Shown here: in pieces, positions 1 to 13,600 of the stretch
How the letters are laid out: every line of letters starts with the position of its first letter
How positions within the stretch are numbered: the first letter of the stretch is position 1
DNA from: Apostichopus japonicus
Taxonomy: Eukaryota > Echinodermata > Holothuroidea > Aspidochirotida > Stichopodidae
Length of the DNA: 64,000 nt
NCBI RefSeq assembly: GCF_037975245.1
Contig: NC_092562.1
Coordinates: 19,438,054-19,502,053, forward strand
Direction: 5' to 3'
The notes under the pieces: model-generated
The model's database searches: none
What the model saw: only the letters and a program-made list of their open reading frames with translations
What the model was told of the DNA's origin: nothing
Translations under genes and position numbers: made by a program

Positions 1-377
1 ACTGCAAAGAACTTTCATTTTAGTTTTCTCATGTGAACAAGTGGTTTTCAATTGCTACTAGAATAACAGAAACAAATATGCAAATATATGCATATTGTCC
101 CAAATTTTGGGGGGCAGTGTAGTGTTGTCAGTATTGATGACTGCCCTAAGTTTTTTGTTTTGGATCACAGCAAGCAACGAAAGGATAATTTTTTGGGTTG
201 GGGGGAGGGGGTGGTCGGAGTAAAGTGTGGGCCGGTTGGATGAAAAAGGATCGTTCTGTATGTACAGCAAATCATTTACAATCTTCGACTGTAAGTATAA
301 TTAAAATGATAAAGTTAATCTGTTACTTGGTTTTTATTTCATTTTTTGACTATTTTGTATCTTTTTGTCTCAAACAG
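1..377 (+). other. Intron of the FCHO-like gene (5' part outside window)
   Basis: Non-coding sequence ending in a pyrimidine-rich tract and CAG acceptor at 375-377. It contains a G-rich stretch at 198-216. The preceding exon must end with two bases of a split codon, since the first visible exon starts with one completing base. Confidence 0.75.
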
Positions 378-499
378 TGGAAGATCAGGATCTGCAGGCA
401 ATCTTTTAGATCTCGATTTCTTCGCCACGACCCCGACATCGGGACTTATGTCGCCCATAAGCAACGCCAGCAACACCAGTGCTGCTACAACACCAGATA
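378..499 (+). CDS. FCHO2: FCHO-like exon 1 of window: linker with clathrin-box-like motif
   Basis: The exon is bounded by an acceptor (TTTGTCTCAAACAG) and a strong donor (GTAAGT at 500). It starts with the last base of a codon and ends with the first base of the next. The 40 whole codons encode a Gly/Ser/Thr-rich segment with [13 protein letters not shown] fits the clathrin-box pattern L-hydrophobic-x-hydrophobic-acidic. The region is disordered by composition and carries many Ser-Pro and Thr-Pro sites. Confidence 0.85.
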
Positions 500-1604
500 G
501 TAAGTAGTCAGAGAGATACATAACTCTCTAACCTTACTTGTTTATCTGTATACCTGTATATCTAATATAGGAGTCGAACCTGTCTTTGGCCCTGTATATC
601 TAATATACAGGCCTTAGCCTTTTCCGTGAATTCGCGGAATATCCATGATTTCTTTTCTACCTCGAGACAAAAACTATTATCCTAACACACTGTAGCATAC
701 GCAAACTGGAGCCTATACCGCAATTTTTGCAAAGTTCCGTTTTTTCACCCCAGGCTCATCACTGAATATAGGAGTCTAACCTTTCTTTGGCCTGTGTATA
801 TCTAACATAGGAGTATACCTCTGGAGGTTGCAAAAGGATCACGTTAGGCACAAAAGTAGTGGTGATATAAATTTAAAAGTTAAAAGAAACATATTTGCTT
901 GAAATCATTAGAATTTATACAATAATGGATTAACGTTAATATTTCGATTCGCACTGAGGAGCAAACATCGTCATCAGTTAAGGCCTTAAAGGAGCATGTT
1001 CCTGAGATTTGAAATATCTTAAACTTTGCCTAAAGTCATCCTTTAAAGAAAAGTAAAACATACAAAAAATTGTGACAGCAAAATTGGTCTGTCTTCCAAA
1101 AGTTATTGAAAATAAAGAGAAATTTTGATAATAGTGAAAACACGATTTTGAATTTTGTGGCAAACTATAAGATGGATGGGCAAATTGCTACACAGGTGAA
1201 ATGATGAACAGCAGAAACTTATATGTTATAAATTTCAAAATTGCTAAAGTATTTAAATTTGATACACAGAGTTATGTTCCCCCTGAGATTAAAGAGACAA
1301 TGCCATAACTAGTCGGCTCGTATGTTTGCTTCATTCTTGTCAATTCTTTAATATTCATTGATTCTTCTTTTAATTGAAAACATAAGAATCGTTTATGCGA
1401 TCAAAAGATCATAAGAAGGCAAATGTATTCAGTTTGAAATCATTGAACATTTTAATCAAAAGACATAATTTCTGTCTCTCCATTCCTTGATTGCTTTGGA
1501 CAGACGGTAGGTTATTACGATAGAGAGAGAGAGAATTGGTTCATTTTTTGTTGAAATTCCTTTTCATTACTTTGATCACCTTATGTTTTAGCATGTTTTT
1601 ATTA

Positions 1605-1638
<34 letters not shown>

Positions 1639-4600
1639 AGTAGTTATTTTGACTATAATGGAAGTTCAATTATATCCCAGAGCACGTAACCCACTAACGA
1701 TGGTTGTCGCTAGTTCCCTCTCCTGTTTGTAATTTGCATATATAGATAATTGCAGGGGTGTGATATTTTTGGTGCTTTTCAACAATAATTCTTTTACGTT
1801 TGGCCAATTTGACTGATATTTCTCTCAATTTTCCAACTAAATATTAACCCAACCTAGCTAAGATTCATGTCTGGTCCTCCCCCCCTCCCACCAAAAAATA
1901 AAATAGCATGCTTAATTTTCTTGAAGTGCTACTTTATAAGACGTTTTTCAGAACCAAAAAATATTTATTGATATTCACAGATCTATGGTAAAGTTGAATA
2001 ATGTCTAAAAATATTCCAAGAGCAGTGAAAAGCTAAAAATTATAGGTCTTGTTCCCTCATGTTTATTCGTATGAATCTCTGAGTTGGGAATCTTCCATAT
2101 TAGATGTTAGCTTCAAAACGGTATCTTCTTGAAGACTAGAACATAGCCAGAAAGCTCACAGTAGCATTATCTCACTTATTTAACACTTCCTACTGTTGAT
2201 AATTTTCTTGTCAGATTTCTCTAATAATTTGCAGTCCTTTAAAGTCTGCTAAGAAATTCTTTGTTATGTATCGTATGTTTGCGAATCACACCCCTGCAGT
2301 TGACATTCCTGGTAGCTAGTAGTTTAACATAGTGAGATTTTCCATTTGATATAAACTTAACCATTTTGGGAAGGCAGACAGATGAAATCATTGCAAATAA
2401 TTCAAAAACTAAAATGGATTAATCCTATATTTTTTTTTGACCTCATGGATTTGTAACTCTATTTTTGAATTCATTTTGTGTCATGTCTATTACTTTTCAT
2501 CAAATATATGTATATTATATGAATATATAAATTGTATGACTACTAACAGGTACCTTATCGACCCTTGACCTCCTGACCGGTTTGGATGGCTCTTTCTCCA
2601 GTCCATATGGGGGACCGCGCTGGTCTATTTGTAAGGAGAACATTTTTCCCCACAAAAAAAGAACCATTTGGGTGTTTTTTCTCTTTGCCTCAGAAATGTC
2701 TGTTTTCCCCAGAACATTCTGTCATGTTTTTTCGATTCCACCCATCGTTCTTTTCAAACTCACCCTTCAACCTTCGCAAAATGCCTCCATTCAAGTCTCT
2801 ACCCATGCTACAAACCTGTTATATTTACCCTTCTGCATTCAGTCTGATCTCTTTAAAAACTATAGTAGAAAAGAAGTTCTGTTTCAAACTTTTCCTCTGT
2901 ACACTTTTTATCACTCGTCAAAGCTCGGTAGGTGGGTTCCTCATTGCCGGAAAGAACTGCACAACTGTATAGCTTCACAACGAATCTTTTATGGGTTTAT
3001 ACAGGGGAAAGATTGTCTTGTCTCAGTAAAGTCCATCTTGTACACATTTGGTGTTGGGGGGGTCTTTCAAATGCACAAATGATACACCTTGCCAATCACC
3101 GCACATGATTGTGAACTACATGATTGTTTAGTAGATTTTGTTTCGTTTCATTCAGTAGAAAAAAAAGATCAGGAGGGACACTCAAGTCCCCATCAAGGAC
3201 CCTATAGGAGAGGGAAAAAAACTGAAGACACAAACAATCAGTCCCGATTACAATGTTTTAAGTACTTGTCCAAAGCATTCTTAAACCCATTCACACTACT
3301 TGCTAGTACAACTTTCTCAGGCAAACCATTCCACTCATTCACAACCCAATTAGAAAAAAAAGTTATGCCGAATATTAATCCTACTTTGTAACTTCTGGAG
3401 TTTAAGACAATGACCTCTGGTACATCTAATATTAGCAAACATGAAAACTATTAAGAATCAAAGTTTAAAATGTGACAAGGAATGGGAGGGTGGAAGGGGG
3501 GGTGGTAGGGTTGGTAGGGAGATAAATATTTTACATAATCTTCTTGTAGGAGGAGATTAAGTAGCACCAGTTGGAAGTGGTGATTTATATTATCTGGGGT
3601 CTTGTCTGAAATGTGGCTGCATATAGCAACAACAGCAGTCATAGATTTCTGTTTGTGGTATCAGTAACTGCTATGAAGTTTTATGGTAGGGATATAAATA
3701 TAGGATGTATTGATACCTTGTATGATGTGGATCGGCTACTGAAGGGTATAGGCTATTGTTTAATTCCTTGTCGGGAATAACTTTCGGATGAAACATCAAT
3801 ATTACAGCTTCAGTTTTCAGGACTTTGCAGAGTTTTCTTGTTCTACTCCTTACCAAAAAAAAGGGGGGGTCTAATGAAACAAAGGAGGAAGAACAATAGG
3901 AACAGAAACTGTTACATTAGCCTGAATGACTTAAGAAACCACCCACTGAGTGTCCTTCTCTGGACACTTAATTTACATATAATGTGCCCTTTATGGGCAC
4001 TTAATGTAGCCAATTTTATGTAGCCAGGCATAGCTTCAAACAACCATGTTTACTCTGTAGGCATTGAAAATGTGATGTTTGCAACTGGTGTTCACCAACT
4101 ACCCAGTGTCAAATTTAATCCATGTAGTTTCATAGTAGTTGCCGTTGGTTACTCCTGAGAGACCTTGTTGATCAAATCAGAGATTTTGCGTCGATACACT
4201 TCTTTTTTTTTGTTAAGTTGTCTATGACATTACAGCATCTGTCACAATTTCTAAGACCAATAAAAATTTATCACCCATTTTGCTTATTTGCTAGTTTTTA
4301 ATTTATGAGTAATATAAAAATTTATTCTACTTTGAACTTTGTAAACAATGTTGAAATTGTCAATGGCTAGTAATGCATAAATTTTAGAAATTGTTGGGTT
4401 GCTGGATTAATAAAAAGGTTAAGTGGATAATTCTGCCATGCAACCAAGGTTAACTTTGAATACCAAACATAAGCTTGTTATAGATTCAGATTTTACAATT
4501 GAAGAAAAGTAAGGCTTTTTAGGTATTTTACAGCAAGATCTAAAAATACAACAACATAAAAAAAAACTGTGAAAATGAAAGAAATTTTGTAGCACAAATT

Positions 4601-7600
4601 AAGATTATAGCTTATTCCAAGGACATTTCTTATTACAGATATAAAATAAAAAACGAATAAAGTAGCTAACTACTTCTCTGTCAGGATGTTTCAACGCAAC
4701 TTTATATGTATTTTTTTTTTTTGGGGGGGGGGGCAAAATTTTTGTGCATAAAAAAATAAAACTAGAGCTCTAGGTAATAACTCTTAGCTTATGTCGAGTA
4801 GATTTATATCTCGGTGCCCATTAAAAACTCCAATGTGTTTTTATCAAGCGGTGGTTGTCGTGCAGATTAAGTAGTTTGTAACTGAAGACCTGTTTTGCAG
4901 AATTTTGCATCCATTTATAGGTACCTTTAGTTACACTTTGAATGGCTTTGGTGTTTATCTTGTGAAACGATTTATGAACATGAATTTGTTATTCTTAATC
5001 ACACTTGAGGGCAGAGATACGTAATAGACAAGTAGTAGACAAATGCTTCTAAGACAAAATAACTGGGTTCCTCATGAGATGAAAACAGTTAGGTGAATCA
5101 GATGACCAGTAAGTTAAAATAGCCAATATTTTAGCTGTACATAGAAAGAGTTTAACAGTGGCCTTCCCGATGCCATAAATATCTTAAACTGAAATGGTTA
5201 AGCCAAAATGAAAAATCTTGTCATTTTCTGGTAGAATTAGACAAAAAAGTAGGTGAGATCTTATGCCCTGCTTTAGAGCAAGAGGGAGGTAGAAGAAAAA
5301 AATCAATGGCTCGGCAAGGATTAACTTTTGAAGAACCTGTTATTCAAGTCAAGGTTGGGAAGGATGGGGGGGGAGGGTGGGGGAGGTTGGACAGTTAACT
5401 GGAAGGGAGATATAAGATGTGACAAAACATTTATAGTGGATATAGCCTAATCTGTTCTGCCTATGTCAGTAGGTCAATAGGTGAATGAAATACACATTGA
5501 AGCATGTTAAAGCATGTATGAATATACTGATTTATCAACAGCAGCCATACATGCAGTGTATGTACACATTGTTGGCAATGTATGAACTCAGAAAATCAGG
5601 TGAAAGGATTTAGCAGTCAGTACACCGCAGTAGAGATAAAACATTTGGAGCAACGGAAACGATGGTTAATGATAACAAAAAATGATGTTTTTGAATATGA
5701 GATGATCTATCATGTGTCAATGTTTCCACTTTTTAATCTGATTCACTCCATATGCAAAATCAAACCACTTTTCATCTTTGTCAAACTACTTCCATCCAAA
5801 CCATCCTCAAAACTTGCTTCTTTTCTCGTCACAACTTTCCAGACGTTCTTCATAGTTTCGAAGTGATGTGTTTCTTTTAGTGTTCAATTTGCTCTTGTTT
5901 GTCAGTAGTGTACTTTTATAACCTAACATCCACATACATACCAATCAATATCTGCTGCCCTCATTTTGCAATACAGTAGATTTGATTTGCATGCTAGAAT
6001 TAGTATCATCATTGTAGCTATTACATTTTCACAACACTTTTCAAGTTACACCTTCAATGAAAAAAGCAGTTAACAAACTGTTCAATATTTACAGCAAAAA
6101 GCATTTGTCTGTAAATATTTTTTTTTCGTCTCAGAAGAGAATTTTTTTTGGGTCTCAGAAGAAGTAAAACTCAATGTTTTATTTGTTGCCAGCCCTAGAT
6201 CAATTTATAATAAGATGGGTCAATTAGCATATTGCCTCATTAGCATTCTCTTTGCCCTTTTTTTTCACTCTTCAGATTTCTCTCATTAGAATAGCAAACA
6301 TCTTCTGTCCTGACATGTTCAGTTGTTTGCGAATGGTTCTTGAAACTAATTAGAATCCTACGATTTCCTGAAATACAAAGCAAGTTTCCATTTCCATAAC
6401 GAAATTCAAAGTCCTTTTTGCAAGATGACATTGCAAAAAAAAGGAAATCGCTGCTTTGAAGTTTTAATCTTATCCTCCTCTTTAGTACTATTCCCATTGC
6501 TATAGGTTGAGGTCTAAATGTGGGCTCATGAATGAGTCACCTTCTCAGAGTGGAAAAATCTAAGAATTAGAGAAGGGGTTTTGGCCTCTGTTCCTTTCCA
6601 CAATCACCATAATTATCTTTGATATCAAGAGATCTGACATGTGACTACATTCATTCGTGGTTGAGGAATATCAAACAGCCAGTGGCCTTTGTTTAATATA
6701 TGAAACAAAATAATTTGTCAAGATGGTGCCCCTTTCAGTCACTGTATATATTCAAAGTTGGATTGCGTTTTTAAACTCTGTCAGATAGATATACATGTCA
6801 TGCCTACTGCTGATGTGTACTCTGCTAGGTCATTCGCGGAAGTTTGGTTTAAAATGTTGCAAAGTTTTACCCTTCTGCCAGCTGATACATTAGTTTTTAA
6901 AAGCTGTACTCTTGTGAGTCTTGGTGAGAATTTTTGGGTATTGTTTACAGATGTGAGATATTCACCAATAAATATTTGCCATCATTCTGTTTTTAATTTA
7001 ATTTTTACTGACTGATTGATTGAGATGCAGGAAACAGTATATTAAGTTTAAGTAAGTTTTTTTAGTTGAAGTTAATAAATATATCAATGCTATGTCCATA
7101 GGTAAAACCCCATAACAAAATTACTTGTTAGATGACTTAACCAACTTCATTTCAAGAAGTGAAGCAAAAGTTTAAAACAATAAATTTTTAAATTTGCTTT
7201 TACATAAGTTCTTACCTTATATGAAAAGTTCAATATCTGATGAAATGAAACAGATTTAATCAAATTTATTAATGTAATTCACTTAATTAATTAATTTAAT
7301 TAACTGGACTACATTTATGAAAATAAAAACAAGGATGGCTTCATTTGGTCAATTGCCATCTTATTTTAAGAACTGCTCATTATGCTTGAAAAAAAAAATT
7401 CCCACCAAACTCAAAATGCTGCTTTTAATACAATGAGCTGTATTTCCTTCCTTTTTCTAGAAACTTCTGAAAAAAATGGCTGACACCATAATTCTTAATG
7501 CAGTTTTGATAGACAAAGCTTATATCTTTCTGTCTTTGGTGGACTTTGGTACATAAAAGAATTGTGCTCCATTTAACACAATGTATAGCTTTTCAAGCCT

Positions 7601-10600
7601 GCTAGTTCCTTTACTGAGTGTCAATGCCAGAACTTTCAAAATGAAATATTTTCCTATGTACTTATACCTTTGTCATGTATTGAAACGCTTCCATTGTCTT
7701 CATCATACCAAATGGACTTTTTTCTAACATCTGCTTCAGTCTTGTTCTTCCCACCATGCTGCTATTATTACTATTACTATTATTATGTTGTTTTTTCTTT
7801 TTATATTAAATAGCACACAATTTTTTAGTCATTTTCAGTCTTTGTATTTTGTGACAAAATGTACATAGATAGATAAAAAAAAAGGCCCCCAAAAAAGAGG
7901 AAAAATCTTGCCTTTCCTTAATGTGCTGTATCATATACCTCATTGTGTACCCTTTGTGTTAACTGTGTTAAAATATTTTTCTCTCTTTCCTTCTATAATA
8001 TTCTGATATTGTTGCAATTCAAGTGTAAAAAAAAAAATACCAATGTAATATCAGCAAGTGATATTTGCTTCTATTTTTATTTTATTTCCTTTTTGGGCAT
8101 TATTTTTGTATTTCAAGTTATCAAAAATGTGGCATGTATAATTTAAGTGTCTTCACTTAGCAATTAGAAACAGTTAATCCCTCGCTAACATCGTTATAAC
8201 ATAGGTTAATAATAATGGTGTATTTTCATATCTCCAATATATACAGTACCTGCTCCTCTTTTACCTCTCGCTGTTTCCAGGAGTTAAAAGCTAACATTTG
8301 TCGTTCTGTTTACTTTTCTCCAGCGAATGATCTGTTGCAGAGTCCAACTACCACGAGTAACTCATTGCCCCCTCCTCTACCAGAGAAACAAAGGATGAGC
8401 ATGAGTTCAGTCTCCTCCAATAATAGTATACCAATCCTCCCCAATAGACCGCCCTCCAGACCCCGGAGAGATATACCGGTAAAGTTTCAATTTTCAGTGC
8501 AATTTATTACGACAAGGGGGTTATCCCAAAAATTACCCATCCAAATTCCACATATATTACTGCACTGTCTATGTAGCGTGTTCATGCATTTGGAAAAATC
8601 AGCATTGAAGTTGTTACAGTGTAGTGTTGTGTAAAAGTAAGAGGACCTGATGTTTCCATCCTAGCAGGATCTTCTTCAGAGGCTGAATGACAACTTAACA
8701 GTAACAGAAGGGACAAATAAAAAAAACACAGAATACAGTCAGGTTAATGAGCAGGGTGAACACAAAAGAGATAGATGTAAGGGGATTAGTAGACAAGGGA
8801 TGAGAGAAGAAAGAAACGACCAGGGGAAGAGGAGAGGTAGGAGATGATCTGTAGAGGGACACAGAGAGGATTAAGGGAAGATGGTAGGGATTAAACTAGA
8901 GAAGGACAAAGACAGAAAAGTGTGGAGACAAAAAGTTGGAAGAAAACTACAATAGGTGGGGTGTCAGAGGGGAAAAGCAGTGTATTGTTCTCAGTTTGAG
9001 GTTCTCCCAGAGAAGTACAAGTAAACTTGACAAATACACACACAGAATACAGACAGGTTAATGAGCAGGGTGATCACAAAAGAGATAGATGTAAGAGGAT
9101 TAGTAGACAAGGGATGGAGAGAAGAAAGACACCAACAGGGGGAAGAGAAATGGTAGGAGATAATCTGTAGAGGGACAAAGAGAGGATTAAGGGAAGAGGG
9201 TAGGGAGTAAACTTGAGAAGGACAAAGACAGAAAAGTGTGGAGACAAAAAGGTTGAAGAGAGCTACAATAGGAGGGGTGTCATAGGGGGGAAACAGTGTA
9301 TTGTTATCAGTTTGAGGTTCTCCCAGAGAAGTACAAGTAAAATTGACAATCAGATAATCAATATCTTATTGATCATAATATTGACAAATAAGTTTAAGCT
9401 TACGATCTCTTTCGTCTCTCTTTCCACAGTCTCCGAGTTTCTCTGATCGAGAGATTCCACCCTTCCCCCGTCAAGACAGTTCCTCATCTTTGACGTCGCC
9501 CTTCACTTCCTCTTTTGCCATGGGTGGTTCCAGGGGGCCTAGTCCCCTGACGTTGGGCTTCTCAGATACCATTCCAATAGCTGCTGCCTTCACAGAACAA
9601 GCCAATGGTTACTTTAAGGGAACCGACATGACTAAGTAAGTAAAGCATGAACAAACGAAAACAGTAAAAAAAATATATATATTTTTTCATAATTGATTTG
9701 AAGCATCTGTTTTTTTTGTGTCTTACAAATTTATTCTTGAGCACAAATTATGATTTTCAGCCCTTGCTGCTTTTTACTTCAGAGGATCTGTCCCTTGTTA
9801 TATTTACACTGGCATAGCACAAGGACCTATGTCAGACCTGAATTTGTATCCACAGTATTAATAATACAGGACCACATACATAAATCAAAAGAAAATGTAA
9901 TGATACTGGAGGAGTAGTCCATTTTACGAGCAGTCGCTCTCACGAAAGCTAAGAAATAAACCTCTGATCAGCAATTATTAATTCCATCAGGTTGGGGCAA
10001 GAAATGGGTACTTGATTATGTTTAACAAAGACCATTGTATCAGTCACTTTCAGTGAGAATTGAGTGGTTTCATCATTCCATTTCAGTGTAATATGTAGAA
10101 AGCCTTCCACGTAAAACTGCTTTTGTACTGATAATTATGTGAGGCATTATTAAGAAAAGAATTTGTGATTTATTCTTTTTTTCCTTTTTCTTTCCCCTAA
10201 CAAAACTTACTTTTTGAACTGATTCTTAGTTGCAAGGTACTTGCCGAGATTTAAGTTGTTCGAGTAATACAAAACTAGATGTTGAACAGTATGGAGAATG
10301 CGTAACTCACCATCCCTCAGGGCTGAGATCACATATACTTTTTTTTTGGGGGGGGGGCTTTTGCACCACCCCAGAATAAACTAAGGGGTCAATCAGAATA
10401 TTACAAAACATCCTAGCACACAGAACATAAATATATAAAATGGGGTACAACCTAAACAGTCAAAAATTCTTTAAGATTGTTTCAAAAGTTGCAAAATAAA
10501 GCAACATTTCACATCTAAATACCAAAATCTTAAATCCCACCCCTAAGAACCCTGCCCTCATTGACATATCATATTAGAGCTACCCCCCACCCTCCAGTAC

Positions 10601-13600
10601 AGTACAAATATGGTAAGTTCACCCCTACCATACCTAACTCACCATACCTCACAATACTGGTAACATTTGAATATAATTGATCTGAATATACACAAATAAA
10701 AATGAAAAAAAATCAAATAGCAAACAAATAGCAATTTTGGAAGAACTATACATGTGAATATTTTACTGGATGATATTTGACAGAAACTATACTTATGAAA
10801 TAGTCAGGCCACCCAAGGAAAAGAAACAATAGAAAAACACAAACAGACACCATGGACCCCCCCCCCCCCATCATTCCAACAATTTGATCCTACAATAAAA
10901 GTATTCAACAATGTTTGCCATCATTTGTTTGTCATCTTTTGTAATTAATTTTTTTCCTTCTGTGTCGATAGGAGTCTAGCCAAAATCACTGGTGATCTGA
11001 TGGTATCATTCCCAGCTGGCATCATCCAGGCCTTAACCAGCAATCCCTCACCCCCTGTACTAAGTGTGAGGGTGAACAATGTCAGCAAGTTGGAGCAAAT
11101 ATTACCAAACAAGCAATTAATCACAAAGTGAGTACTGATAATGTTTGCTATTTAGTGGAAACTTGAGAATATTGGGCTTATATGCATCCGGTCACTTTTG
11201 TCGTGATCACCCAGTGGTGATACAATCGACAATTTCAACAAACTTAATTGCATACTAATAATTACAATGTAAGAGACTGACTTTGGTCAGCTTGCGGCTT
11301 TGATAAGCCTATGAGGCTTCTTCGCGAGTTCCTGCTTGCAGGAGGATCTAATATACATACATACATTGTATTATCCCAGGCATAATGCAGTGGTTAGGAA
11401 CAACATTGTAGCAACAGAACCAACATTATTACAGTAGTTGAAGTAAGAACACCTTATCAGCTTGACTGGTGTTATGTAGTCATTAATCTAACCTACAGGA
11501 CAGAAAGTTGTCAGTTCTCAGATACTGCACAACCAGTAATATTACATACATGTTAATATGTGTGTATAAATATATATATATATATACATATAATGCAATT
11601 GAACATTGCAGCCCACATATAGTAGTATGCTAAACAACGTCATGCCACCTGTCAGCTGGTTTCTCGTTCTGAGGGTGACACGGCTTATGAATATTCCGCA
11701 CTGCAGTCGCGTGGGTCACATCAATTACCGCTCGATGCTATGTACAACCCCACGTGACTTATTTGCATATATGCCAGCAGTGCAGACTGTATCTGTTATA
11801 ACATTTTGTAGATACTAATTATTATTACCCTGCCCTGGAAAGTATTTTCATGAAATGTTGCTGAACATGTAAACATTCTTCCGTTTCCCCCTAACCGCTT
11901 CCTCATCTTCTTGTTTGCCGCATCTCCTCCTTATCGACAGCGATGTCTCGATGAATCAAGGAGACAGCAATGCCTATGTATTCAACATGCAGAACCTTAT
12001 CATGCTGATTAAGAAACAGTTTGAGAAGAATGCTGCTGCCTCATACTTCAATGTTGACATTCTTAAATATCAGGTAATTTTTAAGCAAACTTTTTTCTCA
12101 TTTGACGTCATCTCCATTGTGTTTTCTGTTGTGTTCATTTGTCTGTTGGACAGTCTTGAGTTATATTCATCTTCCAAAGAATTGTCCCAATATCTGCCTC
12201 TGTTAGCGAGCCACTCCATGTAAACAGGACAATAGCAAGTGTACTGGCCACTTTGAGTGGTTCTACCATTCTATTTCAGTAGGGTCCTATAAGGGTCCTA
12301 TAAGCTGCTGTAAGGGTCCTATAAGTTATAAAGGTCCTATAAGCTATGGAATGTGCTTCACATTAACTGCTTTGTATTGATATTTACATGAGTGATTATT
12401 AAGAAAAAAGTTTCCTTTTGTCTTTTCTCACCCCAATAAACCTTACTTTGAACTGATTCTTAGTTGAAAAATACTTGCCAAAACTAAAGAACAGATGAGA
12501 GAGGAAACCTTGGGGGCTACAGTTCTCGGGACATGGGTTCAGTTAGTGGTCCAGGGGAACATTAGATAAAGAAAAAGATCACGTGGGGGAAGGGAGGGGG
12601 CTAACCTGACTGTTGATGCTCCTGCAAGTAAATCTAAGCAAGGAAGAGTAAATGGCTTAAGTGTGGGATTTCATGTCTTATTGCAGGTCAAACCTGAAGT
12701 AGACGCTGGTTCCATGCCTTTGAAACTCTGCAGTTACTGGAAATGCGAAACAACCTGTACGGAGATTAGAGTCGATTACGCCTACAACCCAACAGCTATG
12801 GAAAACCCTGTGCCTCTCTCTGATGTTTCCCTGATCGTACCCGTCGATGGGGGCGTGACGGTGATGCAATCTAAGCCAGCTGCCACCTGGTATGTGTAAT
12901 ATACTATCAGTGTTCTACTATAGGTGTGTGGCAGTATTGCTGCCATTATTAAAAAACTTGCAATATAAGTCAATACTTTTAAATAATCTATGCGATCATG
13001 ATGGCGTGTATGTGCGTGTGTATGTATGTATGTATGTACTACGTGACACTTACTCGTAAACATGGAAAATTAAAAAGCTAATGGTGGATTAATGTCATAC
13101 TTGGTATGTGGGTCTGTTTATTGAGTACAAGAAGCCTGTAGCTTCTGTGAAATTCAATGGTCATTTGGGGTCAACAGAGGTCAAAGTCTGAAAACTTTGT
13201 GAACACATTAACTCAAAAGTTCTTCTCTGTTGAACTTTATACTTAGTATGTAGATCCAGCTTGGTGAGTGCAACCATCCTACTGAAATTGGTAGAGGTCA
13301 AAGGTCACATGAGGTCAACAGGCATCAAAGTATGAAAACCTTTTAAACATGATAACTTCAAAATTAAAGCTACAATTAATCTCTCAATTCTCTGTGGCTG
13401 TGATTTTTATTTTGGTGAACATATTTTAGTAAAATTAAGTTAAGTTTAAGTATTGTGAAGGGGTTCTATAGTTCTTCAATGAAACATACCTGGCATCCAG
13501 GTAATGAAATCTGCTTCAGAGTTCATAGTCTTCTTTTGAACAAGAAACTTCTACCTTCTATCAGTTTTCTCCTCTGAGCCTCAAGGGCTCAACAGATTAT

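Larger units (their letters stand above)
500..2549 (+). other. Intron between FCHO-like exons 1 and 2
   Basis: Non-coding, AT-rich. It holds a duplicated 50-bp segment (557-607 and 764-813), a TA microsatellite (1603-1631), and a 14-base inverted pair TGCAGGGGTGTGAT at about 1754 and 2285. The 3' end has TACTAAC as a good branch-site match directly before the acceptor. No other gene is apparent. Confidence 0.75.
2631..8323 (+). other. 5.7-kb intron between FCHO-like exons 2 and 3
   Basis: Non-coding apart from a fossil LINE fragment on the reverse strand (3238-3445). It contains a T12G11 junction at 4711-4733, G-rich tracts near 3496 and 5367, and AT-rich stretches such as 7255-7305. The long open frames at 2582-3082 run from exon 2 into the intron and have no recognisable content. 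Confidence 0.75.
8479..9429 (+). other. Intron between FCHO-like exons 3 and 4
   Basis: Contains a hammerhead-like motif on the reverse strand (8648-8683) and two tandem copies of a purine-rich 314-bp unit (8722-9350). It ends with acceptor CTCTCTTTCCACAG. Confidence 0.8.

Noticed and set aside
2582-3082. 166-codon + frame
   Set aside because: It begins inside FCHO-like exon 2 in that exon's coding frame or a neighbour of it and simply reads on into the intron. No protein-like features are seen after the GTAAGG donor.
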